This document shows positions 9,498 to 19,483 of a stretch of DNA of 64,000 nucleotides, piece after piece. The number at the start of each line of letters is the position of its first letter. Position 1 is the first letter of the stretch. The notes beneath the pieces were generated by a model. That model saw only the letters and a list, made by a program, of their open reading frames with translations. It had not been told where the DNA came from and did not search any database. Source of the DNA: JAWKOK01 sp963698255 (lineage in GTDB: Bacteria; Chloroflexota; Anaerolineae; Caldilineales; Caldilineaceae). The DNA lies in assembly GCA_963698255.1 (NCBI GenBank), contig CAVOQD010000012.1, forward strand, positions 62,001 to 126,000, in the 5' to 3' direction. Both the position numbers and the translations under genes were made by a program.

Positions 9498-11396
9498 TCA
9501 GACCCCTTCGCCAGAAAGTTCGACCCCCTCAACGCCAGCCTCCAGCTCGGCCATGTTGTTCTCCTTGATCAAGCAGTCGTGCATGGCTTCAGCCGAGTAG
9601 ATGCCGTAGTCAGCCGTCCCGCGGATCACGTTTTTCTGGATATCGGCGTCACGCAGGGCGGCCATTGGAGACACAGAACCGAGCACAATGGCGGCATCGC
9701 CATCCTGAATGTCGATTTCGTTGCCGGTGACCGTGTACTTGGCCGCGAAACCCTCAAGACCGTTGTCGTTGGAGAGGAGCATCCCTTGAGTCGTAGCAGT
9801 TTCGGTGGCGGAGCCGACGACCTTGATTTGGTTGTTGGCGATACTCACCGTTCGCTCAGAGGCGTAGGGCATGCTCTCCGGATCGCAGGTTGTCATGCGG
9901 AGTCCACGCTGGAGATCGGGGCCAAACGAGGCCATGCCCACGACGATGTCGTTCTCCTCGACCACAATATCACCGCTGCCACTCATGTACTCCAACACAA
10001 TTCCTTCGTGTTGAGTTTGCACGGTGTTTCCACGCACCACAAAATCGGCGCCCATATTCATCCAGAGCCCAATGCCGTGGGAGCCTTGCTCATGGCCCAG
10101 ATCGCCGAATGTGAGGTCTGCCCCTTCGGCATTCCTGTAATAGGGCTCGCCCGTGTCCGGATCGAGGAAAGCCATATCCAAGGTGCTGTTCAAGTCTGAA
10201 ACGGTGTTGTTCTCGATGGTAATCGTCCCGATAGGCCCATGAACATCCCAGTCCGGCACAGTGGCGCCCATGTCGATGGACCGACCAATGGCTGCGTCCT
10301 GCGCCCATTCAGGAATGTCTGGACTAATATCCGTCACCCAGACATTGCGCACAGCGATGTCCTCATGGGATTGACCGTTAAATCCACTGATGAAGACCCC
10401 ATAGAAATGAGGTTCCTTCAGCCACACGTTCTCCAACACGCCCCCTACAGCATTGCCACCAAAGTTGACGACTCCATGTTCGCCCTGATCCCAATGATTC
10501 TTGTGGGCGAAGTTACCGCCCTGGATCACGGTCTTGGGCGTACCGTCCTCGTTGAAGCCATCACCGGTCAGCGAGATCCCCTTGTCGATGACGATGTAGC
10601 TACTGTAGAGCGGATTGGTCCGCCAGTCGCCAAAGTTGAATGTCCCTGCTCTGAGTAGGACGGTGTCGCCGTCCACAGCCGCATCGATGGCCCCCTGTAC
10701 ATTGGTCACATCTTGCGGGTACTCGCCGGTCGGCAGGACTTCGATTATGTTGCCTTCCGTAGCTGCCGCAGCCAATGCCGGACGCACTATCTCAATTTCA
10801 CCTAGTTCAACATCAAGCGGCAGAACCGGATCCTCCGCTCGCACATCCTCCAACGTGAAGTAGCCGGCCTCGACGGGCGGGCTATCCTCCGGGTAGAACT
10901 CGTAGAACGGATCAAACGAGAAATAGCGCATGCCCCACTGATCGGGTCCGGTGTCGCCACCATCTCGCATCCAGAAATAGGCATACTCGCCCGGTTCGCC
11001 CTGTCCCCAGCCATCTTTGGCCGTGATCTGTGCAATGACCACCACGGCGTCGACTGTGTCTCCAGCGTCCTCGCCAAAGAAGACGTAGCGGGCTTCCGAC
11101 TCAACGCCCTTCCAGGTCGGCATTCCCTCGTCTTGACCGGGCATCACATTGTGCCAGTTGATGTACCCTGAAGCTTTGTGACTATCTGGATCGACTTCGG
11201 AAAAATCGAAGTCCATGGAGATGGTTACGCCACCCCATTCGGGCACCGACGGCAGGAAGATCTCGCCTTGCACGCGGCGCAGATCTGCGTCGGGCGCGGC
11301 TTCTTCAGCCGGCAGTAGCGGTTGGCAGGCGCTCAAAGGAAGCACCAGGATGACAAGCAAAGCAAACAGGGTAAACGTTCGAATGTTCTTACTCAT
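9498..11396 (-). CDS. Lipoprotein with parallel beta-helix (right-handed) repeats
   Basis: Exported lipoprotein of 632 residues: signal peptide with lipobox (LVLPLSACQ). Residues about 40-200 form an N-terminal domain of unknown type. From about residue 210 onward the sequence has pectate-lyase-like beta-helix features: GAIDAAVDGDTVLLRAGTF, then repeated N-n-V/I patterns (ENVWLKEPHFYGVFISG, IENNTVSDLNSTL, VRGNTVQTQHEGIVLE, ITGNEID-like, IQKNVIRGTADYGIYS). Such folds bind or cleave polysaccharide, but no catalytic residues can be assigned. Start at 11396 has AAAGGAG 8 nt upstream. The small gene upstream overlaps its start by 8 bp, so they are cotranscribed. The reading frame is intact. Confidence 0.75.
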   Translation of the reverse strand: MSKNIRTFTLFALLVILVLPLSACQPLLPAEEAAPDADLRRVQGEIFLPSVPEWGGVTISMDFDFSEVDPDSHKASGYINWHNVMPGQDEGMPTWKGVESEARYVFFGEDAGDTVDAVVVIAQITAKDGWGQGEPGEYAYFWMRDGGDTGPDQWGMRYFSFDPFYEFYPEDSPPVEAGYFTLEDVRAEDPVLPLDVELGEIEIVRPALAAAATEGNIIEVLPTGEYPQDVTNVQGAIDAAVDGDTVLLRAGTFNFGDWRTNPLYSSYIVIDKGISLTGDGFNEDGTPKTVIQGGNFAHKNHWDQGEHGVVNFGGNAVGGVLENVWLKEPHFYGVFISGFNGQSHEDIAVRNVWVTDISPDIPEWAQDAAIGRSIDMGATVPDWDVHGPIGTITIENNTVSDLNSTLDMAFLDPDTGEPYYRNAEGADLTFGDLGHEQGSHGIGLWMNMGADFVVRGNTVQTQHEGIVLEYMSGSGDIVVEENDIVVGMASFGPDLQRGLRMTTCDPESMPYASERTVSIANNQIKVVGSATETATTQGMLLSNDNGLEGFAAKYTVTGNEIDIQDGDAAIVLGSVSPMAALRDADIQKNVIRGTADYGIYSAEAMHDCLIKENNMAELEAGVEGVELSGEGV

Positions 11397-11619
11397 CTTG
11401 CACGCTCCTTTCATGGTTTGCGGTCTCTCGATTGCGCCGTTTCACTTCTTCGTTCAAAAAGCCGAAGAGTTCGTCCAGGTTGCCAAATCCGATCCGATCG
11501 CCGCTGTCCACCTGCTCCAGCGAGGCGTGCCAGATGGTCGTCGCTGCGTCTTTCCTACTGTGATTGGCCCGCCACAGACGTAACAGATAGGCCACGGATA
11601 TTTTCCGCTCATCGACCAT
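11389..11619 (-). CDS. Small conserved cytoplasmic protein (about 76 residues)
   Basis: The pattern YLLRLWRANHSRK...TIWHASLEQVDSGDRIGFGNLDELFGFLNEEV resembles a small protein I recall from Chloroflexota genomes (pattern S-Y-L-L-R-L-W-R ... W-R-A-S-L-E ... F-A-D-L-D-A-L-F-A-F-L), usually of unknown function. There is no signal peptide or membrane segment. Its stop overlaps the start of the beta-helix lipoprotein, and its start faces the SARP-type regulator about 180 bp away. It may be a regulatory accessory; this is inference only. Confidence 0.6.
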   Translation of the reverse strand: MVDERKISVAYLLRLWRANHSRKDAATTIWHASLEQVDSGDRIGFGNLDELFGFLNEEVKRRNRETANHERSVQDE

Positions 11620-11744
11620 AGCGCCACTCTCATCATTGGCTCAGTCCTGAGAGCCTCCCTCGATTTCTCACCGACCTGCCCTCACACTAGTGGCATGCTC
11701 TCAAGAAACTCTCAAAGTGGGCAAGCTGATGGGTAAAATTGCGG

Positions 11745-11750
11745 TATACT
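11745..11750 (+). promoter_or_regulatory. Possible -10 box upstream of the SARP regulator
   Basis: TATACT occurs 50 nt before the regulator start. No good -35 is seen at 16-18 nt. The region 11620-11799 must hold divergent promoters for the regulator and the small protein/lipoprotein pair. Confidence 0.3.
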
Positions 11751-11799
11751 GGAAGGGAACCATCGCACCTGCTGTCATTCGATGGAAGGCTCTTTCCTC

Positions 11800-14700
11800 A
11801 TGTCCCGGCTATCACTCCAACTCCTGGGCGCCTTCTCGGTCACTGTGGATGGCCATCCGGCAGATCGCATTGACTACGACAAGGCACGCGCACTGCTCGT
11901 CTATCTGGCGATCGAGGCGGACCGTGCCCATCGGCGTGATCACCTGGCTGCGAGCTTCTGGCCGGATCAGGATCGCCGGCACGCGTTGCAAAGCTTGAGC
12001 CAGGCGCTCTACACGCTGCGTCGCGCCATCGATGATCATCACGCGGATCCGCCCTTTCTGATGATCGGATCACGCACGCTCCAGTTCAATGAGGACGCCG
12101 ACCATTGGTTCGATACGCAAGCGTTGACGGCTGCCCTGGAAAGATCTCGAACGCATGCACACGCCGATCTGCACAGTTGTGAGTCCTGTGTTCAGGGATT
12201 GCGGACCGCGGTCGAGCACTATGGCGGTGATTTCCTGGCAGGCATCGACTTGGACGATTGTCCCGAGTTCGGGGAATGGCTTGCGATTCAGCGCGAGCAC
12301 TATCGACGGCTTGCCGGCGAGCAATTTCGGCTGCTCGTCAACGTCTACGAAGCGCGGGCTTTGCCGGAGCCGGCGCTCGATTTTGCCGCTCGATGGTTGG
12401 CCCTCGACCCATGGCAGGAAGAAGCGCACCAGGCCGTCATGCGTGTGCTGGCAGAGAGTGGACAGCCCACAGCCGCATTGGCCCAGTATGAACGTTGCCG
12501 CCAGACCCTGGCAGATGAGCTGGGCGTCGAGCCGTCGGTCGAGACAGAGACGCTGGTGGCGCGAATTCGCCGGCGGCGAGCCGGCGGCAACGCATCGTCG
12601 ACCAACATGCCGACGATGCTCACGCCGCTCTTCGGTCGCAAGGCCGAACTGACGACATTGCAGGGCATCCTGGCTAGACAGGGATGCCGGTTCGTCAGCC
12701 TGGTAGGACCCGGCGGCTCCGGCAAGACGCACCTGGGCATTGTCGCTGCCTCGGAAGCAGCCGAGCATTTTGCCGACGGCGCCGCCTTTGTCGCCCTGGC
12801 CGGACTTGACTCGCCGCAGGGAGTCGTGCCGGCCATCGCCGAAGCGGTCGGCTGTTCGTTCAGCAAAGATCAGGATATCCGCCGCCAACTCATCGACTAT
12901 CTACGGACTCGCCAGCTACTGCTCGTGCTGGACAACTTCGAGCACCTCCTGGCCGCGCTTCCCTTGATCACCGAGCTGTTGCAGGCAGCGCAGAATGTCT
13001 TCGTGCTGGCCACGTCCCGCGTCCGCTTGAACGCGCCGGGTGAACAGGTGCTGGTCGTTGGCGGTCTTGGATTGCTTGAGTCGCTACCACATGAGCCCGC
13101 CGACTCTTTGGTGGCACAGACCGACGATGCAGCCGCTCTATTCCTCCATCACGCTCGCCGACTGAATGCAGATTTCGAGCCGAATGACGAGGATCGGCGC
13201 GCCATCGGCCAGATCTGCAAACAGGTCGCGGGCATGCCGCTGGGCATTTTGCTGGCCGCGGCGTGGAGCGACGTATTGCCTCCCGTCCAGATTGCCCAGC
13301 GGCTGGCGGAGGAGCCCGGCGAACATGAAACGGCCGGCATCGACCTGCTGAGCGTCGACTGGCAGGCGTTGCCCGAACGCCAACGCAGCATGCGCAGCGT
13401 GCTCTCCCATTCGTGGCAGTTGCTTGATGAAAACGATCAGCGCGTCTTCGCCGGCCTTTCGATCTTCCGTGGGGGATTCGATGCGGATCGGGCGCGCCGT
13501 GTGGCCGGGGCCTCGCTGCGACGGCTCAAGACATTTGTCGAGAAATCGTTCCTTCAGCTCGAATCGGATGGTCGGTATGCGATCCATGAATTGCTGCGCC
13601 AATTCGGAAACGAGCAACTGGAAACCGTGCCGGCGCTGGCGGAGCAGACTCGTGTTCGGCACTATCGCGCCTACGCTGAATCGGTCGCCGAATGGAGCAT
13701 CCGTCTGCGCAGCGACGAGCAACTCACCGCGCTCCGTGAGTTCACGGCTGAGATCGACAATGTTCGACTGGCTTGGCGGCACGCAGTCGAGGACAAGGCA
13801 ACAGGCGAACTGGCACAGATGCTTGACGGGCTTTGTCTCTACTACGAATGGCGCAGTCGATACCAGGTGGCGGTGCACGCTCTCCAGGAGGCAATTGTCG
13901 AACTTCAGGAAGCCAACGACATCGCGGCCAGAGTTCTCTTGGCCAGGTTGCTGGTCTGGTTGGGACGTTTTAACTTTATCCTGCGCAACATCAGACGCGG
14001 CCGAGACAACCATCGCCGAAGCGCTCGACCTTTTTGATCGCCTTGAGCATCCAGGCGAAGACATAGGCGTGGTGCGAGCCATCGCGCTCTATCATATGGG
14101 AACCGTCATCGAGGATGGTGATCGCGGAGGAGCAGAACGCTTGTGGCGAAATAGCCAACTACTCTTTCGCCAGATGTCCGAAAGCTGGTGGCAGTGCCAG
14201 GTCGAAAATAAGCTTGGTCTCTTGCTCCTGAACCTGGGGCGTTTGGAAGAAGCGGGGGCGCTTCTGGAGGCAAGCCTTGCCAAGATACGCCTTACGGGAG
14301 ATCGTCGATCCACGGCGACGATATTGGTAACCGTCGCTCAGTTCTACCAGATCCAGGGACAGATAGAAGAGGCGCACAGTGTTATCCAGGAGAGTGTCGA
14401 TCTGTACGAGGAATTGGGCGACCGGCGCGGGGCGGCCCAAAGCCGTTTCGAATTGGCGTTGACGTTCATGTACCTGGGTCGTTTTGTGGAGGCTGAACTT
14501 CTACTACAAAGTACTATCGAGGATGCTGAAGCGCTGGGCGACCGTGGCCTGCATGCTATCGTTCTGCACGTTTTGGGCTGGAATTGCACCAACCGCGGGC
14601 AATATACCGCGGCGCACCACGCCTATCTGACTGCCAGAGTACTGCTTCGTTCGGTCGAATCACAGCGAGGTTTCGCCATGAACGACCTGGGCCTCGGCGG

Positions 14701-15190
14701 CAACGCGCTGGCGCTGGGCCGATTCGTCCAGGCGCAGCGATACCTGCTCGAATCTGCGTCGGGCATGCGCGCCATCGGCCAACAGGACGAATATGCAATT
14801 GTCCTGGCTACCCTGGCACTGGTCGAGCGCGCTCTGGGCCGGCACGACTCGGCCATGGCCTACGTGCGTGAAGCATTGCAGATTGCCAAACCCATCGAAG
14901 CCTTTGCGCCGGCCCGCTTTGCGGTACAATCCTATTCTCTGCTGATTGCCGACGCCGGCCAAATCGAATACGGTCTCGAACTCCACACATTCGTGATGCA
15001 GCATCCCTACTTTGGCAACTCGGTCTACCGCCAGGACATCACCGGCCGCCACATCGATGAATATGCGGCGACGCTGGCGCCAGAGCAGCGGCAGCGGGCC
15101 AAAGCTCGGGGCGAAGCGAGAGATCTCTGGGCTACAGTCGACGAAGTTCTGGCCGCTCTGGGCGAGCCAGTTACGCATACCACAGGCTGA
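11800..15190 (+). CDS. AfsR/SARP-type transcriptional activator: DNA-binding + BTAD + NB-ARC + TPR (one frameshift)
   Basis: Large STAND-class regulator of about 1129 residues. Residues 1-95 are an OmpR-like winged helix (LLGAFSVTVDG...KARALLVYLAI...RRDHLAASFWPD), about 100-245 a BTAD all-helical domain (LVNVYEARALPEPALDFAARWLALDPWQEEAHQAVMRVLA in part), about 270-530 an NB-ARC ATPase with P-loop GPGGSGKTH (residue about 303) and Walker B LLLVLDNFEHL (about 372), and about 650-1110 TPR-like helices (LLNLGRLEEAGALLEASL, LALGRFVQAQRYLLES). One base is skipped near 13991. The start at 11800 gives the family-like MSRLSLQLLGAF; an ATG at 11782 is also possible. It is divergent from the beta-helix lipoprotein pair, its likely target. 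The signal is unknown. Confidence 0.85.
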
Positions 15191-15219
15191 TAGGGATGGC
15201 GGGCGAAGCAATGAAGCCC

Positions 15220-16048
15220 CTATCTTGCTTGCACCGTTGGTCGACTGGCTTCAGCAAGGAAACGAGTCTACCAGACCCGTCACGCTGGTATCGTCAAGCG
15301 CCGCCATGTTGTCCGGATGGGCATCGAGGTGGCAGAAGGTCCGTGACATCTCTGCCGCGCCGGCCAGGAAGCGTTCCCGATCGGTGGCCAGGCGTTCCAA
15401 CGCGGGGAGCATCGGTTTGGGAAAGGCCTGACGAAGCAGCGGATGCGCCCAGATTGCCGGATCGCGCAGCCGCGCCATCGCATCATCAATGACCTGCGCA
15501 CCGCTCTCAGACCGCAAGCCATGATCGCGTAGCCAGGGCGCGACTGGCATCGGCTCGCCGACAAGATAGCGGCCATTGAACTTACCCAAATGATAGGCTG
15601 CCAGCCCATAGCGTTCTAATGGCCAATTGCCATCGTAGCGATCGTGCAGGTCTTCCAGCCAGATCCAACGAATGTGGGGTACCGGTTCCACCACGCCAAA
15701 ACAACGCGGCGATCGCAAGTCACCCTGGAGCGCCTGCGGTATCCCGGCACCGTAGAGTTGGCTCTCCCGCTCCCAATAGTACCAACAGTCCAATTCATAG
15801 TCGAGGTCATCGTCATGAACGGGCGCCTGGATCTCTTTGAGGATGAGCGACCAGTCTCGTGGCGTTGTTCCATCAGTGCCAGTTCCGGCGAAGCGAAAGA
15901 TCGTGCGCCGGCCTTGCACGCTCAGCGTTGTTCTTTGCCAGTCGCCGATCCGAAAGTTTGGCGAATCCATGGCCGCCTGAGCCAAAGGTGCTAACAGCGC
16001 TTGGTTGACCAGTTGATCAACAACAGCCTGTGACGGTGTATCGTTCAT
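15220..16048 (-). CDS. Phosphotransferase (APH) fold protein, apparently truncated at the C-terminus
   Basis: Aminoglycoside-phosphotransferase/choline-kinase-like protein. The catalytic motif FCHLDAHPDNM (H-x-D-x-x-x-x-N) is intact near residue 240, but the metal-binding D-W/F segment and the C-terminal helical lobe (usually another 80-100 residues) are not there: the frame stops after TGLVDSFPC at 15251, or after SFLAEASRPTVQAR at 15220 if one base is skipped. It abuts the convergent end of the SARP gene, so it may be eroded. The start at 16048 overlaps the stop of the neighbouring APH gene by ATGA, so the two are coupled. The substrate is unknown. Confidence 0.65.
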
Positions 16049-16938
16049 TGCCAGCTACTCCCCACCGACATTACGTCCCTTGCCCGCCCAAGGTGGACAA
16101 CAAACATGCCGTTTGCCTCTTCTCGAATGCCGCGCAATATCCACTCCAGTTCGAGCTTTCCTGCGTAAAACCGTGCTCGGTCTATCTGCTCAGAGATTTC
16201 CGGATAGATTCGACTCATCCGCCGCAGAAACGACTCGCCATACTGGTTGATGAGGAGCCCAAAGTCCTGGGCCGGATCGCCAATGCCGGCCGTGCCAAAG
16301 TCGATGATGCCGTTGAAGCGGTTTGTCTGCCCATCGAAGAGCAGATGGTAGACGCCCAGATCGCCATTCATGAAGGCCGGTTTGTAGTCCAAAAAGGTGT
16401 GGTCCGCCAGAAACGGTGCGAAGTGGCGACGGACCCACTCTCGGCCATCAGCCCACATCAGCGGAAAGAGAACCGTCTGCACATCTTCATGAAATTGTAG
16501 CTGTTCGGCCACCGTGCGCACCGTATCTGATGGCTGAATATCGGCTGCTTTGACCGCAGCCATGGGTATCGAATGAAGCTGTTTCAAGAAGGTGGCCAAC
16601 ATGTCGGCCACGGCGTCTTTCTCCTGCTCGCTCATGCGCTGCACATCGTCGGTCAACAGCGGATTGCCAGGGATAAACGGGTACGAGATCATTTCGTCCG
16701 ATCGATAGTCCCAATGCGGGACGGGCATGTCCACATATTGGCGAACCAGATCGAGCGCGTTCATCTCATTGCGCTGCAGTGCAACGCCCCGCTCTTTTCT
16801 GGGAAAACGAAAGACACGTTCTCGATTGACGATGACCGATACATTGACCATCCCCTCTTGGTTGATCTGGACATCGTGCAGATCGAGATCAGGAAAGGTA
16901 TGCTGGATGTGGTTGAGGTACTCGGTTTCAGCTATCAT
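16045..16938 (-). CDS. APH(2'')-like phosphotransferase family protein
   Basis: An intact kinase-like protein of 297 residues. The N-terminal lobe carries VIVNRERVFRFPRKERG with the ATP-binding Lys, and the C-terminal lobe IIDFGTAGIGDPAQDFGLLI, the metal-binding DFG-like motif. The catalytic loop reads FMNGDLGVYHLL: Asp is present, but the usual preceding His is Asn and the usual Asn position is His, the latter as in APH(2'') relatives. It could phosphorylate an aminoglycoside or, more likely in an environmental genome, another small hydroxyl compound. It is cotranscribed with the truncated APH gene downstream. Confidence 0.78.
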   Translation of the reverse strand: MIAETEYLNHIQHTFPDLDLHDVQINQEGMVNVSVIVNRERVFRFPRKERGVALQRNEMNALDLVRQYVDMPVPHWDYRSDEMISYPFIPGNPLLTDDVQRMSEQEKDAVADMLATFLKQLHSIPMAAVKAADIQPSDTVRTVAEQLQFHEDVQTVLFPLMWADGREWVRRHFAPFLADHTFLDYKPAFMNGDLGVYHLLFDGQTNRFNGIIDFGTAGIGDPAQDFGLLINQYGESFLRRMSRIYPEISEQIDRARFYAGKLELEWILRGIREEANGMFVVHLGRARDVMSVGSSWQ

Positions 16939-17078
16939 TCGTTGCCTCGGAAATCAGTATTCAGTTGTTCACGATTTGGAGAAAAACGAGATTCTTCGCT
17001 GGTGTTGTGCCAGAGTGAAGGCTCCAGATCGACCCGCTCAGAATGACAAATGGTGAACTACTAGTATTGAAGGTAGAA

Positions 17079-18030
17079 TCACAAGCCATGAGCGGATAAT
17101 GTTTTGCGATAGATCATGAAGTAACTCGAAGGGCCAAAGCCCATGGACGTATACAACGCCCTCGCTGCCACATTGTCAGGATCGAAGCCGACGATGGCGC
17201 TTACCATGCCCGCTGCCTTCATGCGCCGCATCCCCTCAGCCATCACGGCCTTGCCTAGGCCCTTGCCCTGAAAATCGGGATGGGTGGCGACCGGCTCAAA
17301 GAGGCCCACGCGGTTTTCTTCATCGAACCAGATGGTGCAGGCTGACGCGCCCCGACCATCGGGCGAGACGCACAAAGAGATCGCGTTCGCCATCGTAGAC
17401 ATCCGAGCTCATAAATTGGGCATATTCTGCCGCATAGCCCTCCCAGTCATTGTCTGAGCCGAACGCTCCGTACGTTACGCCGGCCCGCAACCGGCCGTCG
17501 TCCGCATTCCTCACCCCTTGCACGCTAAATCCGTCCGGCAATTGAATCGGCGGCAGGTCATCCAGGGCGCGTTCAAAGAGCGGAGGCGGCGGATCGACCT
17601 CGACCTCTTCAAAGCCACGCTCCGCCATCAGCCGCGCCAAGACCGTGTCATAGTCCATGGCCCAGAACGGCCAGATCTGGGTCAGCCCGGCCTCGTGCGC
17701 TCGCGCCTCGGCCCACGCCACATACTCATCCATCACCTTCTCGTGTGTGGGCGTGCCGTGCAACGTAGGATGCACAAAGAGATCAAAGGTCTCTTCGTGG
17801 GGCAAGAAGATCGCCCACGCGGCCAGCGAGGGTTGCCCTTTCTCGACGGATTCCCAAAGATGCAGGTTGCGCTGAGGAGTCTGGTCCGCAGGTGGATAAT
17901 GAAGCGCCACATCCACACAGCCTGGGTGCATGTAAGAAGCCAGGATATCGGCCTTTCGGCCAGCCGTCAGCATTTGCCGCATGCTTTTTAGATCCGTGTT
18001 GTCGCGGTAGGGTCGCGTCTGTAGTACCAT
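17079..18030 (-). CDS. GNAT acetyltransferase with two GNAT-like domains (one frameshift)
   Basis: About 317 residues. The N-terminal half (1-150) looks like a degenerate GNAT domain (RPYRDNTDLKSMRQML...ILARLMAERGFEEVEV-like). The C-terminal half is a complete one, with the acetyl-CoA loop THPDFQGKGLGKAVMAEGMRRMKAAG and the closing AARALYTSMGF. One base is skipped near 17362. The tandem architecture resembles mycothiol-synthase-type and other double GNATs. The acceptor is unknown. It is followed by the LLM oxidoreductase upstream on the same strand, with a 20-bp gap. Confidence 0.78.
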
Positions 18031-18049
18031 GAAGGTGATTCCTTAAATT

Positions 18050-18988
18050 TCAGCTCCGTTTTTGGCCTTCGTTCAAGGCGGGCAATACTTCCCTCACAAG
18101 CAGTTCGAGCGTCGTCAAATCGGGAAAGCCAGAACAATCGAGCATAAAATAGTCGACGCCCAGGTCGATAAACGGGCGCATCTGTTCAATGATCTGTTGC
18201 GGCGTGCCCACAAAGTCGAAATCCTCGTCATCTTCAGGGCTGGTCCGATCCCCGGCGAGCCGTTGCGCCTCGGCCTCTGTTGGCGCACAGGCACAGCCGC
18301 CGCCCCATGTCCGCCGCACCGTCGCAGGATCTCGGTCCGCCTCGGCACAGGCCTGATCGAACGCTTTGACCATGTGGCGATAGGCTTCCACACCGGTGGA
18401 TGAGACATTCCACCAGTCGGCATATTTGGCCGTCAAACGTTGCATTTTGGGTTTGAAGGCGCCGACCATGATGACCGGAGGCGGGTCAGGCTTTGGCTCG
18501 CAATACGCCTCGCGAATCTGATAGTGTTTGCCCTGGAAGGTCGCTATTGGCTCTGTCCACAATGCCTTGATAATTTGCAGCGCCTCTTCCAACTGCTCGA
18601 CGCGCACGCCCGCACGCGGGAAGTCGTAGCCATAGGCCCGATATTCTTCCTCCTGCCAGCCAGCGCCGATGCCGAGTATGAAGCGCCCGCCGCTGAGAAA
18701 GTGCAGCGTCGCGCCCATTTTGGCCAACAGAGCGGGGTTGCGGAACGACTGACAGAGTACGGTATGGCCAAACTTGAGTTGCGGATGGCGCGCCGCCATA
18801 TAAGCCAGCGTCGTGCAGCTTTCGAGCACATCGTCCTCGACAAACTGGAGGTGATCGATGATCCACGCCGAGTCGAAATGGCCGCTGATCAACGACAGCG
18901 CCCGATCCAGATCGGCGACATACGTTGATCGTTTTGTCTTGTCCAACTGGTCGGCGGGCATCGTGAAGCCAAACTGGATTCTTTTCAT
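18050..18988 (-). CDS. LLM class (luciferase-like) F420- or flavin-dependent oxidoreductase
   Basis: A 312-residue TIM-barrel of the bacterial luciferase superfamily: MKRIQFGFTMPADQ, SGGRFILGIGAGWQEEEYRAYGYDF, PPVIMVGAFKPKMQRLTAKYADWWN and a C-terminal FPDLTTLELLVREVLPAL are characteristic. The frame is open to 19177, but the ATG at 18988 is the family start. The extra 60 residues upstream derive from a NUDIX relic. A stop codon in another frame overlaps this ATG (CGATGA), as if the upstream gene was once coupled. The cofactor (F420 or FMN) cannot be told from sequence alone. Confidence 0.82.
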   Translation of the reverse strand: MKRIQFGFTMPADQLDKTKRSTYVADLDRALSLISGHFDSAWIIDHLQFVEDDVLESCTTLAYMAARHPQLKFGHTVLCQSFRNPALLAKMGATLHFLSGGRFILGIGAGWQEEEYRAYGYDFPRAGVRVEQLEEALQIIKALWTEPIATFQGKHYQIREAYCEPKPDPPPVIMVGAFKPKMQRLTAKYADWWNVSSTGVEAYRHMVKAFDQACAEADRDPATVRRTWGGGCACAPTEAEAQRLAGDRTSPEDDEDFDFVGTPQQIIEQMRPFIDLGVDYFMLDCSGFPDLTTLELLVREVLPALNEGQKRS

Positions 18989-19117
18989 CGGGTGTAGCCC
19001 AGCTCCCGCCGTATCTCCTGCAATACGGGATATGCGATTCGGTTCGTATTCGGTGTGCTGAATTAGCAAAATTTTGTCGTCTTCGACAATCGCGCCTTGA
19101 TAGCGTGTTTGAAGCAT
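18986..19117 (-). pseudogene. NUDIX hydrolase relic (N-terminus only)
   Basis: MLQTRYQGAIVEDDKILLIQ matches the first strand of NUDIX proteins, but the NUDIX box is missing. About 24 residues later a different frame reads RIAYPVLQEIRRELGYTR and stops exactly at the LLM start (ATGA overlap). This looks like a gene with a large internal deletion, leaving its start and its tail. Confidence 0.4.
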
Positions 19118-19483
19118 TGGTTCACTCGTTTCTAGGGTAGGATGACAACTCGCCTCTCCTGTACCGAGGCACGTCAAATAGGGGCGATGGGATTGGCCTC
19201 CGTGTCGAGAACCTGAGCCACGATTGGGCGAAGCTAGTCTGCGGTCATGTGACTAAGGTGATGGGACAGCTCTGTGGTCATGTAAATCTCCTAAACAAGC
19301 CGGAACGTTTCGCTTTGGCGGGCCTCGTCGTCATACTAATATGTAGCGTAACTGCTCAGGCTCTAACACGAACTACTCGATTTTCACGAAAGATGCCAGG
19401 GAAAATTCGTGTCATTCGTGCAATTCGTGGTCAGAATCTCCTTTGGTGGCTTAGCAGCAAGAATGTTGCCAGAATTCGCGCCA
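19118..19483. other. Intergenic region with a repeat, no gene
   Basis: About 365 bp between the LLM/NUDIX relic and the MFS gene. It holds the CACGAA/TTCGTG repeat (19365-19430); otherwise no supported coding region was found. The LLM promoter presumably lies in the 19118-19250 part. Confidence 0.4.
19365..19430. repeat. Second CACGAA/TTCGTG palindromic repeat
   Basis: CACGAA units at 19367 and about 19385 are followed by three TTCGTG units (19406-19430), forming an imperfect hairpin. It shares ATTCGTGTCATTCGTG with the element at 772-835. It is located after the end of the minus-strand MFS gene. Confidence 0.5.

Noticed and set aside
12070..12888. A 272-residue open frame on the minus strand
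   Set aside because: Antisense to the BTAD/NB-ARC region of the SARP gene; no RBS or motif.
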